64,000 nucleotides of DNA from Ostreococcus lucimarinus CCE9901 (Eukaryota > Chlorophyta > Mamiellophyceae > Mamiellales > Bathycoccaceae): NCBI RefSeq assembly GCF_000092065.1, contig NC_009374.1:124001-188000 (forward strand). Reading direction: 5' to 3'. Within the stretch, counting starts at the first letter, position 1. The number at the start of each line of letters is the position of its first letter. Under the pieces are notes generated by a model that did no database searches, was not told where the DNA came from, and worked only from the letters and a program-made list of their open reading frames with translations. Of this stretch, positions 54,257 to 64,000 are shown piece by piece. The translations under genes and the position numbers were made by a program.

Positions 54257-57121
54257 CTAAGCCAGCAACTGAACCAAGTCCCCCCGTATAGAGCACGTCT
54301 CTTGCTCGACGAGTAACATCGCTGCGTCTCGAACTTCCTGCACGCTGAGCGCCATAGAACCGTCTCTCTCCGCGAGCATCTTTACCAACTCACTCAATCT
54401 AAGTCGACCGCTCGACGACGTCAAGCACGCCGTGATACCGTCAGCGATGACCTTGCGGTGTTGACGATCGCTCGCACTGTGTCCGGTTAAAATCTTGTCC
54501 ATGTCGATGGTGCCCGTTCGGGGATCGACGGCGGATTGTTGCATGGCGACGCGCATCAAACGCAACGCTTCCTTCGCGTCGTCGCGATCGACTCGGACGC
54601 TCAAGCGCATACGGGCGAGAGACTCTGAAAGACGGATCAAAGACTCCAACTGTCTCGGCGTCGCCGTGATCACTTTACGACTACCTCCCATGCGACGCAT
54701 CTCCACGTACCCTTCGACGAGCTCCTCCGCGGCTTCATCGCTCAGCACCGGTTGTACGTGAGATCGCGCGAAAGAAACGTAGTCGGTGAGCAACGACGCT
54801 TCAATCGCGCCGCGCTTCTTTTGCGGCGGATCTTTGTAGTGCAAGCTCACCAAGTGTCGCGCCAATCGTCGATCCGTCTCCGGGTTCGCGCGATCGAGCA
54901 AAAGGTACAACAAATCGAAACGCGAGAGAAGCGTGGGCGGAAGCTGAATGTTCTCCACCATGGACATATTTGGGTTGTATCGACTCCCCACCGGGTTCGC
55001 GGAGGCAAGCACGGATGTTCGCGCGTTTAACACGGCGATGATGCCAGCCTTGGCGATGGAAACCGTTTGTTGCTCCATGACTTCGTGCAACATCGATCGA
55101 GCGCTATCAGACATTTTGTCAAACTCGTCGATGCAACAAATTCCTCTATCGGAAAGCACAAGGGCTCCAGATTCAAGAACCATGTCCTTTGATTCCGGAT
55201 CGCGTGTGACGTACGCCGTGAGACCGACCGCTGAGGAACCTCTGCCCGAGGTGTACATGCCGCGCGGCGCGATGCGGTGGACGTACGTCAACAATTGCGA
55301 CTTGGCCACCCCCGGATCACCGACTAGTAAAACGTTTATATCACCGCGAACTTTATTTGCTGCGGTGCCACTGAATGTCTTGTTCGTCGCCCCGAAGAGT
55401 TGGCACAGTAGCCCTTTCTTCACGTCTTCCAACTCCCAAATCGACGGCGCGAGCGACGCCACGAGACGTTGGTAAATATCCGGCGATCGCCCGAGCTCTT
55501 CGATCTCCGCCGTCCTCGCCGGAGTGAACTCGAGTTGGGCGTTCGGATTTTGATTGCTCGCCGGTTTCGATGCGCGCTCGGCGGAAGAATGCTTCGCCGC
55601 TTCGTCGTCTTCGGTGCCCGCGGTGTTTCGCATGCGATTACCGGCGTCTTTTCTAATGTGAATAATGTCCAAGTACGTCTTGTACACGCTCTTCAACGTC
55701 CTTCGCGTCGAACTGATGCGAATCGGCACGGCGCGGTACACTCCCGTGACTTCCACGCGATCGCCGGGTTTGGCTTGGTCGACGAGTTCGTCGAAAACGC
55801 ACATCGAAACAGTGTGTGGGGTTTCACCCTCGGGAATCGCGTCCGGCGTCTCTTGCATTTTGACGGTTTGCTTGTTCGCGAAGACGCACTGGTTATGAAT
55901 CAACGTCATCGTCCCTGGCTTTCCGCACTCCGTACACTTGAGCGGGGGCTCGTTCACGCGTCCACGATCAACCTGAACGTGCTCGGGGGCGAACCCGCAC
56001 ATCAAGCATTTGAAGTACGCGAGCTTCAGATCGGGAATAATCGTCGTGCATCGCGTCACCATCCCGCGCACGCACACCATCTTGTCAATATCCGAAGGAT
56101 TCAAGTCACGCATCGGCTTGGCGTCCATCATGTTGAACGGTCGAACGATGATTCGCGCGGCGGGCGTGTCCTCGTCCATATCTTCGGGCGCGACGACGTT
56201 TTCCAAAAAGTATTCGTTCGCCACGACATCAAAGAGCGGAATGATCTCTTGCGGATAATGAATCAACTGCTTGTACAAAAACTCATCGTACTCGTGCACG
56301 TGTTGACAATCCAAATCCAAGTGCGTGTGCTCTTTTTCGTAAATCTCTCGCATGCGCTCGTCGTAGTACGAATCCGCGGAGTCGGGCAATTCAAAGTTTT
56401 CGATAAACCTCCGAAAGCGCTGCTGCGTGTCGAGCACGTTCACCCTCGTCCCCCAAATGTACGTCTGCGCCGCCACCTCATCCCGCTGCGCCTGCGCCGC
56501 GTGCAAGTGTTCGCCCGCGCTCATCGGCGGCGACGCCAAGAAATCCGCCGCGTCCTGCGTCGCCGTCAACTGTGTCATCTCCTGCGTCCCGTATCGTTGA
56601 CTCGCCCCCGGCGCGCCGAATCCGTCGTCGTCCCCGTCCGTCACCCGCCTCGCCCTCGCGCTCCCATTCAGCCCCAAATCGCTCCTCGGCGTCGCTCTCG
56701 GCGTCCCAAACAATCTCGGCGTCCCAAACTGTCCCTGTCCCTGTCCCTGTCTCGCCGGCGTCACCGCCTCCCGCGTCCCGTTCGCCCCGCTCGACCGTCG
56801 CCGCGCCGGCGGCGAAAACAAATCCTCCATCGGGCTCCCTCTCCCTCGTCCCGCGCCCTCGGGCCCCCCGACCGCCCGCGCCCGCGGCGGCGACATCAAC
56901 CCCACGTCCGCGCCCGCGCTCGCCCCGCCTCGCCCCCCCGACCGCGTCGGCGCCGCGTTCTCGTCGTCCTCGTCCCCAGCTGTCGTCGCGATCGCGACGT
57001 CCCGCCCGTCCCGCGTCGTCGTCTCCGCGTTCGCGTCGCTCAGCCGTCGTCGCGTCGTCGCCGGCGACGCCGACGGCAACCTCGACGGCGCCTTCCTCGG
57101 GCTTCGTCGCGGCGTCGACAT
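54257..57121 (-). CDS. MCM4: MCM4 replicative helicase subunit
   Basis: A 954-residue subunit of the MCM2-7 helicase. The N-terminal 220 residues are Ser/Pro/Arg/Gly-rich, with many SP and TP sites ([23 protein letters not shown]), as expected for CDK/DDK regulation. The OB domain carries the zinc finger CLMCGF...CTECGK (about residues 375-402). The AAA core has Walker [12 protein letters not shown] (near 600), [20 protein letters not shown] and the arginine finger [12 protein letters not shown] winged-helix C-terminus follows. MCM4 identity is supported by EEGETPHT-type [11 protein letters not shown] and by [10 protein letters not shown]. The start at 57121 is chosen over 57208. Confidence 0.95.
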   Translation of the reverse strand: MSTPRRSPRKAPSRLPSASPATTRRRLSDANAETTTRDGRDVAIATTAGDEDDENAAPTRSGGRGGASAGADVGLMSPPRARAVGGPEGAGRGRGSPMEDLFSPPARRRSSGANGTREAVTPARQGQGQGQFGTPRLFGTPRATPRSDLGLNGSARARRVTDGDDDGFGAPGASQRYGTQEMTQLTATQDAADFLASPPMSAGEHLHAAQAQRDEVAAQTYIWGTRVNVLDTQQRFRRFIENFELPDSADSYYDERMREIYEKEHTHLDLDCQHVHEYDEFLYKQLIHYPQEIIPLFDVVANEYFLENVVAPEDMDEDTPAARIIVRPFNMMDAKPMRDLNPSDIDKMVCVRGMVTRCTTIIPDLKLAYFKCLMCGFAPEHVQVDRGRVNEPPLKCTECGKPGTMTLIHNQCVFANKQTVKMQETPDAIPEGETPHTVSMCVFDELVDQAKPGDRVEVTGVYRAVPIRISSTRRTLKSVYKTYLDIIHIRKDAGNRMRNTAGTEDDEAAKHSSAERASKPASNQNPNAQLEFTPARTAEIEELGRSPDIYQRLVASLAPSIWELEDVKKGLLCQLFGATNKTFSGTAANKVRGDINVLLVGDPGVAKSQLLTYVHRIAPRGMYTSGRGSSAVGLTAYVTRDPESKDMVLESGALVLSDRGICCIDEFDKMSDSARSMLHEVMEQQTVSIAKAGIIAVLNARTSVLASANPVGSRYNPNMSMVENIQLPPTLLSRFDLLYLLLDRANPETDRRLARHLVSLHYKDPPQKKRGAIEASLLTDYVSFARSHVQPVLSDEAAEELVEGYVEMRRMGGSRKVITATPRQLESLIRLSESLARMRLSVRVDRDDAKEALRLMRVAMQQSAVDPRTGTIDMDKILTGHSASDRQHRKVIADGITACLTSSSGRLRLSELVKMLAERDGSMALSVQEVRDAAMLLVEQETCSIRGDLVQLLA

Positions 57122-57495
57122 CGCCGTCGAGCGCGTCGCGGTGTCGCGCGGCGTTTGAAATCCGCCGCGCGCGCGATTCAAACGCGCGACGAGACTGGGT
57201 TTACACACGGACGCATCGATCCCCCGTCGACCGGTCGCGACTCGACGACGCGGGGGGTCCGCGTCGTCGATCGGTCGGATCGTATATAGGCGTTCGACGC
57301 CGCGATGTGCGACGCGCGCGCGCGATTTTCATTTACGTCGCGGGTTCAGGGTCGCGCGACGTCGGCGACGTCGGCGCGCGCGCGGGCGCGACGCGCGCGC
57401 GCGACGCGCGGCACACCGCGACGACGTCGCGACCGACCCACGAGGCGCCGCACGTCGCGCGTCGACACACGCCACCGCGCACCACGAGCTCGAAC
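57122..57495. other. 374-base divergent gap (MCM4 / bL11c)
   Basis: G+C rich, with one AT-rich spot at 57281-57290 and short CG runs. It probably contains the promoters and leaders of both genes; a short upstream frame starts at 57305 but is not supported as a gene. Confidence 0.55.
57283..57288 (+). promoter_or_regulatory. TATA-box candidate (TATATA)
   Basis: GTATATAGG is the only AT-rich hexamer in this gap. It is 208 bases from the bL11c ATG and 162 from the MCM4 ATG, so it would imply long leaders; direction cannot be settled. Confidence 0.35.
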
Positions 57496-58476
57496 ATGTT
57501 CGCGCGAACCATCGGCCGCGCGCGCCCCGCGCGCGCGACGCCCGCGGACAAGCGCGCGGACAAGCGCGCGGCGGCGACGCGCGCGATGACGCGCCCGGTC
57601 GCGCTCGGCGACGCGCGCGCGGTATTTACGACGAGCGCGTTCAGGGCGAACGCGGTCGAGCGCGCGCGCGACGTGCGCGCGCGCGGGGCGAGACGGTCGA
57701 CGGTGATGGCGGCCAAGGTGGCGGGGTACATCAAGCTCGCGATCGAGGCGGGGAAGGCGTCGCCGGCGCCGCCGATCGGACCGGCGCTCGGCGCGAAGGT
57801 GCGTGAGAATATTTCGTTCGACGCGACGACGGCGCGCGCGGGACGCGCGCGCGGACGCGCGCGAGGGAGGGGTGGGAGAACGCGCGCGGCGGGTGAGGGT
57901 GGAAGACCTAGGCGAGAGAGGGTTTCGCGCGGCGACGCGAGCGCGCGAGGGACGACGGCTGGGCGCGACGCGCGGGCGCGGTGGCGAGGGAGACGCGCGC
58001 GCGATGGATCGATGGTCGCGGGGGACGCGCGCGGCGCGGTCGGGACGCGAGTGGTGCGGTGAATCGACGCGAACGGCGACTGACGACGACGACGACGCGC
58101 GCGCGCGATTCGCGGCACGCAGGGCGTGAACATCATGATGTTTTGCAAGGAGTACAACGCGCGCACGCAAGATCAACCGGGTATGATCATCCCGGTCGAG
58201 ATTACCGTTTTCGAGGATAAGTCCTTCACGTTCATTTTGAAGACCCCGCCGGCGTCGGTGTTGTTGAAGAAAGCCGCGGGCGTGCCCAAGGGGGCGGGCG
58301 ATCCGCAAAAGCAAGTCGTCGGGCGCGTGACCAAGGAGCAACTCGAGGAAATCGCCAAGATTAAGATGCCCGATTTGAACTGCGTCAAGGTGGAAAGTGC
58401 GATGAAGGTCGTCGCCGGTACCGCGGCGAACATGGGGATCAAGATTGACGGCTGGCCCGAGGTCGACGCCGCGTAA
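57496..58476 (+). CDS. rpl11: Plastid ribosomal protein bL11 (uL11c)
   Basis: Exons 57496-57798 and 58123-58476 give 218 residues. The 324-base intron (GTGCG donor, CTGAC branch, CAG acceptor) joins [10 protein letters not shown] to [15 protein letters not shown], the invariant L11 core. Upstream, [20 protein letters not shown] completes the N-domain after a transit peptide of about 70 residues. The C-domain has [20 protein letters not shown] and [20 protein letters not shown]11 forms the GTPase-associated centre of the large subunit. This is the longest intron of the window. Confidence 0.96.
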
Positions 58477-58742
58477 AGCGCGACGACGACTGCGGACGCC
58501 CCGTCGTAGCCGAGACGAAGGCGCGCCGAAGAACATTCTTACGCTCCCGTGGCGATAAATTCATATAAATTGCTCGAAGACCTCGCGTAGTGGTCTGCGT
58601 TAGATTTGTAAATGCTTTATACCTAGTGATGAAAACGAACGCCCCCTCGACTCGCGAAGAGACGACCCTCGCGCGCCCAAGCCCTATCCGCGAAACGCGA
58701 ATCGGTGCGTGTGAATTATAACAATGCTACGCTGACGACGCC

Positions 58743-59254
58743 CTACTTCTTCAACTCCCGGTGAAGCGTGTGCTTTTGCAAGAACGGATTGTACTTCATC
58801 AACTCCAATCTCTGCGACGTGTTACGACGGTTCTGCGAATCGAAAACGAGCGCGCCTCCGTCAGTCCTTCGTCCCGAAACCCTCAAATCGTCCCGTCGTC
58901 CCATCCCTCGTCGTCCCGCGCCGTCCCGCGCCGGCCTCGGCGCGCGTCCCGCGCGCGCCCGCTTCGCCTCGCGTTCGCCCGCGCGTCATCGCTTACCTTC
59001 TGGGTCATGTATCGCGACATCCCCTGCACGCCGCTCTCCTTTTGCTCGGTGCACTCGAGGGTGACTTGCAGGCGCACGTCCTTCTTCTTGCTCGCCGCCG
59101 TGACGACGAGCGCGCCGCGCGAGCGCTCTCTGGCGCTCGCGGCCGACGGGCGCGCGGCGAGCGAGCTGGTGGAGCAGACGTTGGCGCGGGCGGCGAGCAT
59201 GGCGAGTCGCGGCGCGGAGTGCCGGCGCGGCGATCGGGCGGCGGACGTCGGCAT
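58743..59254 (-). CDS. rpl33: Plastid ribosomal protein bL33
   Basis: Exons 58997-59254 and 58743-58832 give 115 residues. The 164-base intron (GTAAG donor, CTGAC branch) joins GMSRYMTQK to [20 protein letters not shown], restoring the L33 fold. The mature part starts [19 protein letters not shown] and ends HTLHRELKK. The zinc-binding cysteines of many L33 proteins are missing, so this is a zinc-free form. About 55 N-terminal residues are a plastid transit peptide; an alternative ATG is at 59203. In many plants this gene is still plastid-encoded. Confidence 0.93.
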
Positions 59255-59388
59255 CGCGCGCGTGTGCGCAAACAGTACGCGTGTACTTTTATGGGGTGGT
59301 CGGTCGGACACCGCGCGCGCGAACCGCGCCCGAACCGCGCGCGCCGACGCGCGCGACGCGAGTCCGCGACGCCGACGCGCGCGCCGTC

Positions 59389-60082
59389 ATGTCCGCCGAC
59401 GCCTCGACGCGACGATTCAAGATTTACACCAAGACGGGCGACGCGGGGACGAGCTCGCTGTACAATTGCGAACGACGCGATAAGGACGACGCCGCGTTCG
59501 ACGCGCTCGGGGACGTCGACGAGTGCAACGTCGCGTGCGGGATCGCGCGGGAGTTTTGCGTCGATGAAAACAACGGGCTCGAGGCGCAGGTGCGGCGTCG
59601 ACGACGACGGACGCGAGGGGAGAGAGCGAGGCGACGACGCGCGGCGAGCGACGACTGACGGGGACGACGAACGACGCGACGCGCAGCTCGCGGAGATTCA
59701 GAGTCGATTGCTCGACGTGGGATCGGCGGTGGCGACGCCGCTGTATGCAAGCTCGGACGCGATGAAAGCGCGCGCGGCGTTTTCGGAGACGCACGTGGAG
59801 ACGTTGGAGGGATGGATCGACGGGATGGACGCCGAGTTGCCGGCGCTGTCGAGTTTTCTGCTCGTGTCGGGGGGGAAGGCGAGCGTGTTTTTACACCAAG
59901 CGCGCGTCGTGTGTCGACGCGCGGAGCGTAGGTGCGTGCCGTTGGTGCGGAGCGGAGCGGTACCGGACGTGGTGCGGGTGTACTTGAATAGATTGAGCGA
60001 TTACATGTTCACCGCCGCGCGTTTCGCGGCGATGAAAGCGGGCAGAGAGGAGGAGGCGTACAAAAAGTCGACGGCGAATTGA
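59389..60082 (+). CDS. MMAB: Cob(I)alamin adenosyltransferase (PduO/MMAB type)
   Basis: Exons 59389-59589 and 59687-60082 give 198 residues. The 97-base intron joins NNGLEAQ to LAEIQSRLLDVGSAVATP. Motifs: FKIYTKTGDAGTSSLYNCER (ATP site), DALGDVDECNVACGIARE, VETLEGWIDGMDAELPALSSF, LVSGGKASVFLHQARVVCRR and YLNRLSDYMFTAARF. It transfers the adenosyl group from ATP to cobalamin, making coenzyme B12 for methylmalonyl-CoA mutase or a B12-dependent reductase. No clear targeting peptide is visible. It is divergent from bL33 by 134 bases. Confidence 0.93.
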
Positions 60083-60160
60083 ATCGGGACGTGTCGAAAT
60101 AATCGAGCGAGCTTGCAAATACTACGTCTACGTTAGGTGTACAAATGATCTATTCAACGC

Positions 60161-60931
60161 TCAGTCGTCGAAGAGCGACGCCGCGAGCTCTTCGACCGTG
60201 TCGAAGACGACGTGGAAATTTCGCGCGTTGGCTTCTTCGCGCAAATCGTGCGACCCCCAATTCACGCCCACCGCCAACATCCCAGCCGACTTCGCCGCCG
60301 CACCGTCGCTCGGTGCGTCCCCGACGTACGCCATCGATCGATCGATGCCGTCGAGGCCGAGCTCGCGCGCGATTTGAACCAACCCATCCGGCTCTGGCTT
60401 CGCTCGCGGCACGTCGTCGGCGCCGTACACGCGCGCCATCACATCCACGCATTCGTTCGCCGCGATCACCGCCCGCGCGTACGCCCCGCACGCGTTACTC
60501 AGCACCGCCTGTTTTCTCCCCTCTTCGCGCAATCGCACGACGATGCGGGCGATTCCGGGGTAAAATCCCGCCGTCGTCGTCGTCACGAGCGCCACGTATG
60601 CGTCGTCGAACGCCGCGCCGAGCGCCTCTCCGCACGCGTCGTCCGCGTTCTTCGTCGCGTGCCACGCGAGGCGACGGGGCGTGGTATAGCGCGTCCCGCG
60701 CAGGTACTCGTCGCGCGTGATCTCGCGCAGCGCGGCGTCGCGCAGGACTTTGTTGGTCGAGCTGAAGCCCAGCTCGGTGCTGTCGGCGAGCGTCCCGTCG
60801 ACGTCCCAGAGGACGACGCGCGCGCGGCGCAGGGCCGCGCGGTTCGAATCGCCGCGCGACGCGCTCGAGGCGCGCGCGGCGGTGGCGCCGCGCGTCGCGC
60901 GCGGCGGCGGCGACGCGCCGAGAGTCGCCAT
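60161..60931 (-). CDS. HAD-superfamily phosphatase (phosphoglycolate-phosphatase-like)
   Basis: A 256-residue hydrolase. HAD motif I VVLWDVDGTLADST, motif II VLSNACGAY, motif III Lys in RAKPEPDGLVQIA and motif IV YVGDAPSDGAAAKSAG are all intact. A helical cap domain lies between motifs I and II, as in the Gph/beta-phosphoglucomutase group. The first 35 residues (MATLGASPPPRATRGATAAR) look like a transit peptide. The substrate is unknown. It converges with the adenosyltransferase gene. Confidence 0.88.
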   Translation of the reverse strand: MATLGASPPPRATRGATAARASSASRGDSNRAALRRARVVLWDVDGTLADSTELGFSSTNKVLRDAALREITRDEYLRGTRYTTPRRLAWHATKNADDACGEALGAAFDDAYVALVTTTTAGFYPGIARIVVRLREEGRKQAVLSNACGAYARAVIAANECVDVMARVYGADDVPRAKPEPDGLVQIARELGLDGIDRSMAYVGDAPSDGAAAKSAGMLAVGVNWGSHDLREEANARNFHVVFDTVEELAASLFDD

Positions 60932-61011
60932 GTGCGGGCGCGCCGGATGAAAGAGTATAATGACAACGCTAATTCGGTGCTCGTTCGGCGCGATGATCGT
61001 ACAGTACATGA

Positions 61012-61866
61012 TTATGATTTTTGTGGTTTGACGGCAGACTTGTTCGCGACGGCGGCGAACTGGTCGGTGATGGCGTCGAAGGCGTGGACGCACGCGCCGA
61101 GGGCGCGTCGCGACGTCGATTTCGCAAAATCCGTGGCTTCGTCCAATGTCGGCGCGCGGATGTCGCCCTTGGCGTGCGCTTGCTTGAGCTTTCCCGCCGC
61201 CGTTGTGGCGTGTTGTTTCGAGTAGTCGAACGCCTTTGTAGTCGCCGAGCGCACGTGGGGCGCGGCGAAGTCGACGAATTTCTTCGTCGCGGCGAGCGCC
61301 GACTTGGCCGCCTCGGCGGCTTTTTCGCCAGCTCCGGGCCCGAGTGGGGCCTCGTACGTCGACTGCTTGAACGTCTCCTTGACTTCACGCAAAGGCGCGA
61401 CGGGGATACCGAGCTCGGACGCCATGTGTACGACTTGCTCGCGATATCGCAGCGCGTCTTGAAACTCTTGGTTACTCTCCACTCTTCGCGCGTGGGCCTT
61501 GTGCACGAGCGCATTCGCCTCATGAATCGCGCGCACCAGCTTGGGATGCTCGGCGATGACGTCGTATGCTTCGCCATCGGCATGATGCCGCTCGACGATC
61601 GGTTCGACGTCGTGGGATACCGTCGGCGTCGGCGCGACTGGCGCCTCCGACTCTGGCGTCTCGAACGAGCGCTCGTTCACGGACACCACGCGCACCGCCG
61701 CGTCGGTCGCTTCTGTTTCGTCGCTCGACGTCGACGCAGATATCACGGCGGTATCCTCGACGTCAGCGCCGACGTCCGATCTCGTCGACGCGTCCGCCCG
61801 CTCGTCGGCGGCGCCTTCCGGCGCCGGCGCCGAGACATCCTTCGGCTTTTCTTCAACCTTAAAATT

Positions 61867-61904
<38 letters not shown>

Positions 61905-62628
61905 CTCCCGCGGGCCCGGTCGCGCGCATCGTCTTCGCCGCCTTCGCCCTCGCCGCCTCCTTCGCCTCGTCCAATCGCTTCGCGAGCTTCGCCGCCTCGT
62001 CGTCTCGCTCGACGCGCCGCTTCGCCAGCGTCTCCGACTCTCGCGTCTCCATCGCGTATTTCTCCCGCTCCGCGCGCGTGGGCTTTATCCCGCGAAACAC
62101 CAACCACGCAACGGGCGCCAGCATCGTCGACACCACGCCCGCGAAGAGCGCGCCGCCGTCCGCCGCCACTCTCGCGCGTCTTCGGTCCGCGCGCGCCCAC
62201 GACGCCGCCCTCGACGCGTCGTCCTCGCCGTCGCCCTCGCCGTCGCCGTCGCCGTCGCCGTCGCGGCCGTTCGATCCGCCGTCGCCGTCGCCGCCGTCGT
62301 CGTCGTCGCCGTCGTCCCGGGACGTCGAGCCGCGCGCGTCGCGCGTCGTCGCGTCGTCGCGTCGCGTCGCCGCGTGCCCCTCGGCGTCGCGCGCGCGCGC
62401 GTCGCTCGGCGCGTCGTCGGCGCCCGGCGCGCGCGACGTCGGCGTCGCGAGCGACGAGACGTCGCCGTCGTCGCCGAGCGAGGCGCGCGAGGACGCGCGC
62501 GCGCGCGCGCGGGGCGCGATTGCGCGCCGACGCGAATTCGCGAATTCGCCGACGCGCGCGGGACGCGCGCGGGACGCGCGCGCGGACGCGCGGACGCGCG
62601 AGGCGGCGCGCGAGGACGCGGCGCGCAT
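61012..62628 (-). CDS. Unrecognised 538-residue single-pass membrane protein
   Basis: I do not recognise the family. Residues 1-60 are Arg/Ala/Ser rich (plastid-type transit); 60-145 are acidic and glycine rich from GACGGC repeats. One membrane helix is clear near residues 157-180 (ALFAGVVSTMLAPVAWLVFRG). A charged helical region (EREKYAMETRESETLAKRRVE...AKAAKTMRATG) follows, then an ATATATATAT repeat, an acidic linker and a C-terminal domain of about 200 residues with helices rich in Ala/Lys (EKAAEAAKSALAATKKFVDF, SKQHATTAAGKLKQA). The tail resembles amphipathic, apolipoprotein-like helices. A membrane-anchored plastid structural protein is a guess. Confidence 0.7.
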
Positions 62629-62779
62629 CGCGCGAGGTCGCGGCGGCGCGGCGCGAGGCGAGACGACGGACGGTCGTCGAGTGCGGGCGCGGCGCGCGAA
62701 CGCGGCGGTTGGTCTGGCGAGCCGACGCTCGGCGCGCGAATGGTTAAAAGCTACTACGTGCGCGCGCGCGTCGGTGAAT

Positions 62780-64000
62780 CTAATCTTCGTCCATGGCGTC
62801 GACGTCGCGCGCGGCGTCGTCGGCGTCGGAGTCGTCGTCGTCCTTGATCTCCACCTTGGGCTGCGAACCGCCGGCGCGGTAGGCTTCCATCTCGCGCTCG
62901 TATCGAATCTTGTCCTCGTCGGCTTGTTGCTGGTACACGCTCTTTTCTTCGTCGGTGATCGTCTTCCACTTTTCGCCGAGCGCCTTGGCGACGTCGGTGA
63001 CGCCGAACGAAGGGTTAGCGGCGGTGATTTCGGCGCGCTTGGCGGCGGAGAAGAACATGTACGCGGACAAGCCTCGTTTCGGAGCGTTCGGATCCTTCTT
63101 CGCGCGTTTGGCTTTGGGCGACTTCTTCGACTTCTTCGCGCCCTCGTCGCTTTCGCTGTCGGAATCGCTGTCGGTGGGCTCGCCGCCGTCGGACTCGCTT
63201 CCCGCGGCGAAGTCTTCGTCCTCTTCGCTGTCGTCGTCGCCGCGTCGCGCGTAGCCTTCGTCGTCGTCGTCCGAAGCTTCGGCGATGAGCTGGTCCGCGC
63301 GCGCGTTGGCGTCGACGTTGGAGATTCTCACTTGTTTGGCGGTCAAGAAGTTAACCAAGTTCTGGAACTCCGACCGTTGAATGCCGTGGAAATCGTACGA
63401 TGAGCCATTCTTCATATTCACAGAGACGTCAAACGTCCTGCCGCTCGTCGCGCCCTGCGCGCTGTGACGCTCAAACTCAACCTCATCGACTTCGCTGTAG
63501 TGCAACAACAGCGGAGGTTTGGGCAAGTAGAAGAACGCTTTTTCAAGCGGGTACAGTAGGCCGACGTCAGCCTTGTGCGACACGCGGATGGCGTGTCCGC
63601 CCGCCGAGGCGGTGAATAAGCTTTGTCTCGTCAACTTGACGCCAGCCATGTTTTTCAATACGCGCACGAAGACTTCTCCCGAGGAGCCGTCGTAAGTCGA
63701 CTCGAGGGTGGGGAACTTGTCTTTCATGTCTGCAGCCAAGTTTGGTTCCACCGTGAGATGATCGTCGTCGTTGAACATGGCGAGAATGTGCGGGTAAAAC
63801 GTTTGTCCCTTGCGAATCGGTGGGTCGAGCGCGATGACCGCGTGCGACTGGTTCGAGTGCGGCTTCGGAAGCAAGTACACGCGAACGATGGAGCTGTACT
63901 GAACCTTGAAGTCCAGCGTCGAGGATTGCATGCGCATGTGCGTGTTGTGCAACTCGATCGAAACCTTGCCTCTCGGGACGACCATGGAGACGCCGTCGAA
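62780..64000 (-). CDS. SSRP1: FACT complex subunit SSRP1, 3' part (truncated by the right edge)
   Basis: 407 codons are visible and the frame remains open at the window edge (DGVSMVVPRGK). The Pob3-like PH domains cover the first 225 residues shown: YSSIVRVYLLPKPHSNQSHA, VIALDPPIRKGQTFYPHIL, GYLYPLEKAFFYLPKPPLLL-like sequence (GLLYPLEKAFFYLPKPPLLL) and FDVSVNMKNGSSYDFHGIQR. An acidic Ser/Asp tract follows, then an HMG box: DPNAPKRGLSAYMFFSAAKR, ITAANPSFGVTDVAKALGEK and YQQQADEDKIRYEREMEAY. FACT is a histone chaperone for transcription and replication. Confidence 0.96.
   Translation of the reverse strand, partial: FDGVSMVVPRGKVSIELHNTHMRMQSSTLDFKVQYSSIVRVYLLPKPHSNQSHAVIALDPPIRKGQTFYPHILAMFNDDDHLTVEPNLAADMKDKFPTLESTYDGSSGEVFVRVLKNMAGVKLTRQSLFTASAGGHAIRVSHKADVGLLYPLEKAFFYLPKPPLLLHYSEVDEVEFERHSAQGATSGRTFDVSVNMKNGSSYDFHGIQRSEFQNLVNFLTAKQVRISNVDANARADQLIAEASDDDDEGYARRGDDDSEEDEDFAAGSESDGGEPTDSDSDSESDEGAKKSKKSPKAKRAKKDPNAPKRGLSAYMFFSAAKRAEITAANPSFGVTDVAKALGEKWKTITDEEKSVYQQQADEDKIRYEREMEAYRAGGSQPKVEIKDDDDSDADDAARDVDAMDED

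Noticed and set aside
55469-57289. 606-codon forward frame opposite MCM4
   Set aside because: Shadow of MCM4; no recognisable fold.
58560-58640. tRNA-like stretch (GCGTAGTGGTCTGCG)
   Set aside because: Resembles an A box, but no B box (GGTTCGANTCC) follows and no cloverleaf can be drawn.

Overview
This window reads as a nuclear segment of a very compact green-algal genome, most likely a Mamiellophyceae picoalga of the Ostreococcus type. Reasons: about 43 protein genes sit in 64 kb with gaps often under 150 bases; base composition is strongly G+C rich; many products are plastid, thylakoid or mitochondrial proteins made in the nucleus (ClpC, bL11c, bL33c, EngB, fructose bisphosphatase, lumenal FKBP and PsbP-like proteins) beside plant-type factors (RHL1, FKBP42/TWD1-like, SLP1). 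The ten introns I could define are short, lie near the 5' end of their genes, mostly start GTGCG and all carry a CTGAC branch-point sequence 21-39 bases from the acceptor. No rRNA, convincing tRNA, CRISPR array or transposon was found. Genus-level assignment is inference.

Layout. 0-9 kb: prohibitin 2 (cut by the left edge), a METTL18/HPM1-type methyltransferase, an SLP1 phosphatase with a Tat-like signal, UTP12, a lumenal PsbP-like protein and an unrecognised 704-residue protein. 9-20 kb: RRP1, ALADIN, a plastid atypical SDR, a small membrane protein, PEX10, an FKBP42-like TPR immunophilin, a TPP-dependent acetolactate-synthase-like enzyme with an apparent internal acyl-carrier domain, and CSN3. 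20-33 kb: a tandem glutaredoxin-fold protein, DCC1, SLU7, RPN9, organellar S18, UXT, a lumenal FKBP, TAN1 and a UvrB-UvrC fusion. 33-46 kb: adenylosuccinate lyase, RNA polymerase I large subunit, an MGC-start pseudokinase, CBP20, a small membrane protein, endonuclease III, EngB and RHL1. 46-64 kb: FBPase, a DUF3172 plastid protein, SMARCAL1-type helicase, ClpC, MCM4, bL11c, bL33c, cobalamin adenosyltransferase, a HAD phosphatase, an unrecognised single-pass membrane protein and SSRP1 (cut by the right edge).

Functional themes are housekeeping: ribosome production (UTP12, RRP1, RPA1, TAN1), DNA replication and repair (MCM4, DCC1, SMARCAL1, NTH1, UvrBC, SSRP1), protein turnover (RPN9, CSN3, ClpC) and plastid function. 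Many neighbours are divergent with under 200 bases between start codons, so shared promoters are likely.

The two most unusual genes are the TPP enzyme with an ACP-like insertion (16260-18218) and the single-ORF UvrB-UvrC fusion (28848-32915). A 679-base gap around 20 kb holds three perfect CCCTAAA telomere-type units and a 36-base direct repeat not explained by any gene.
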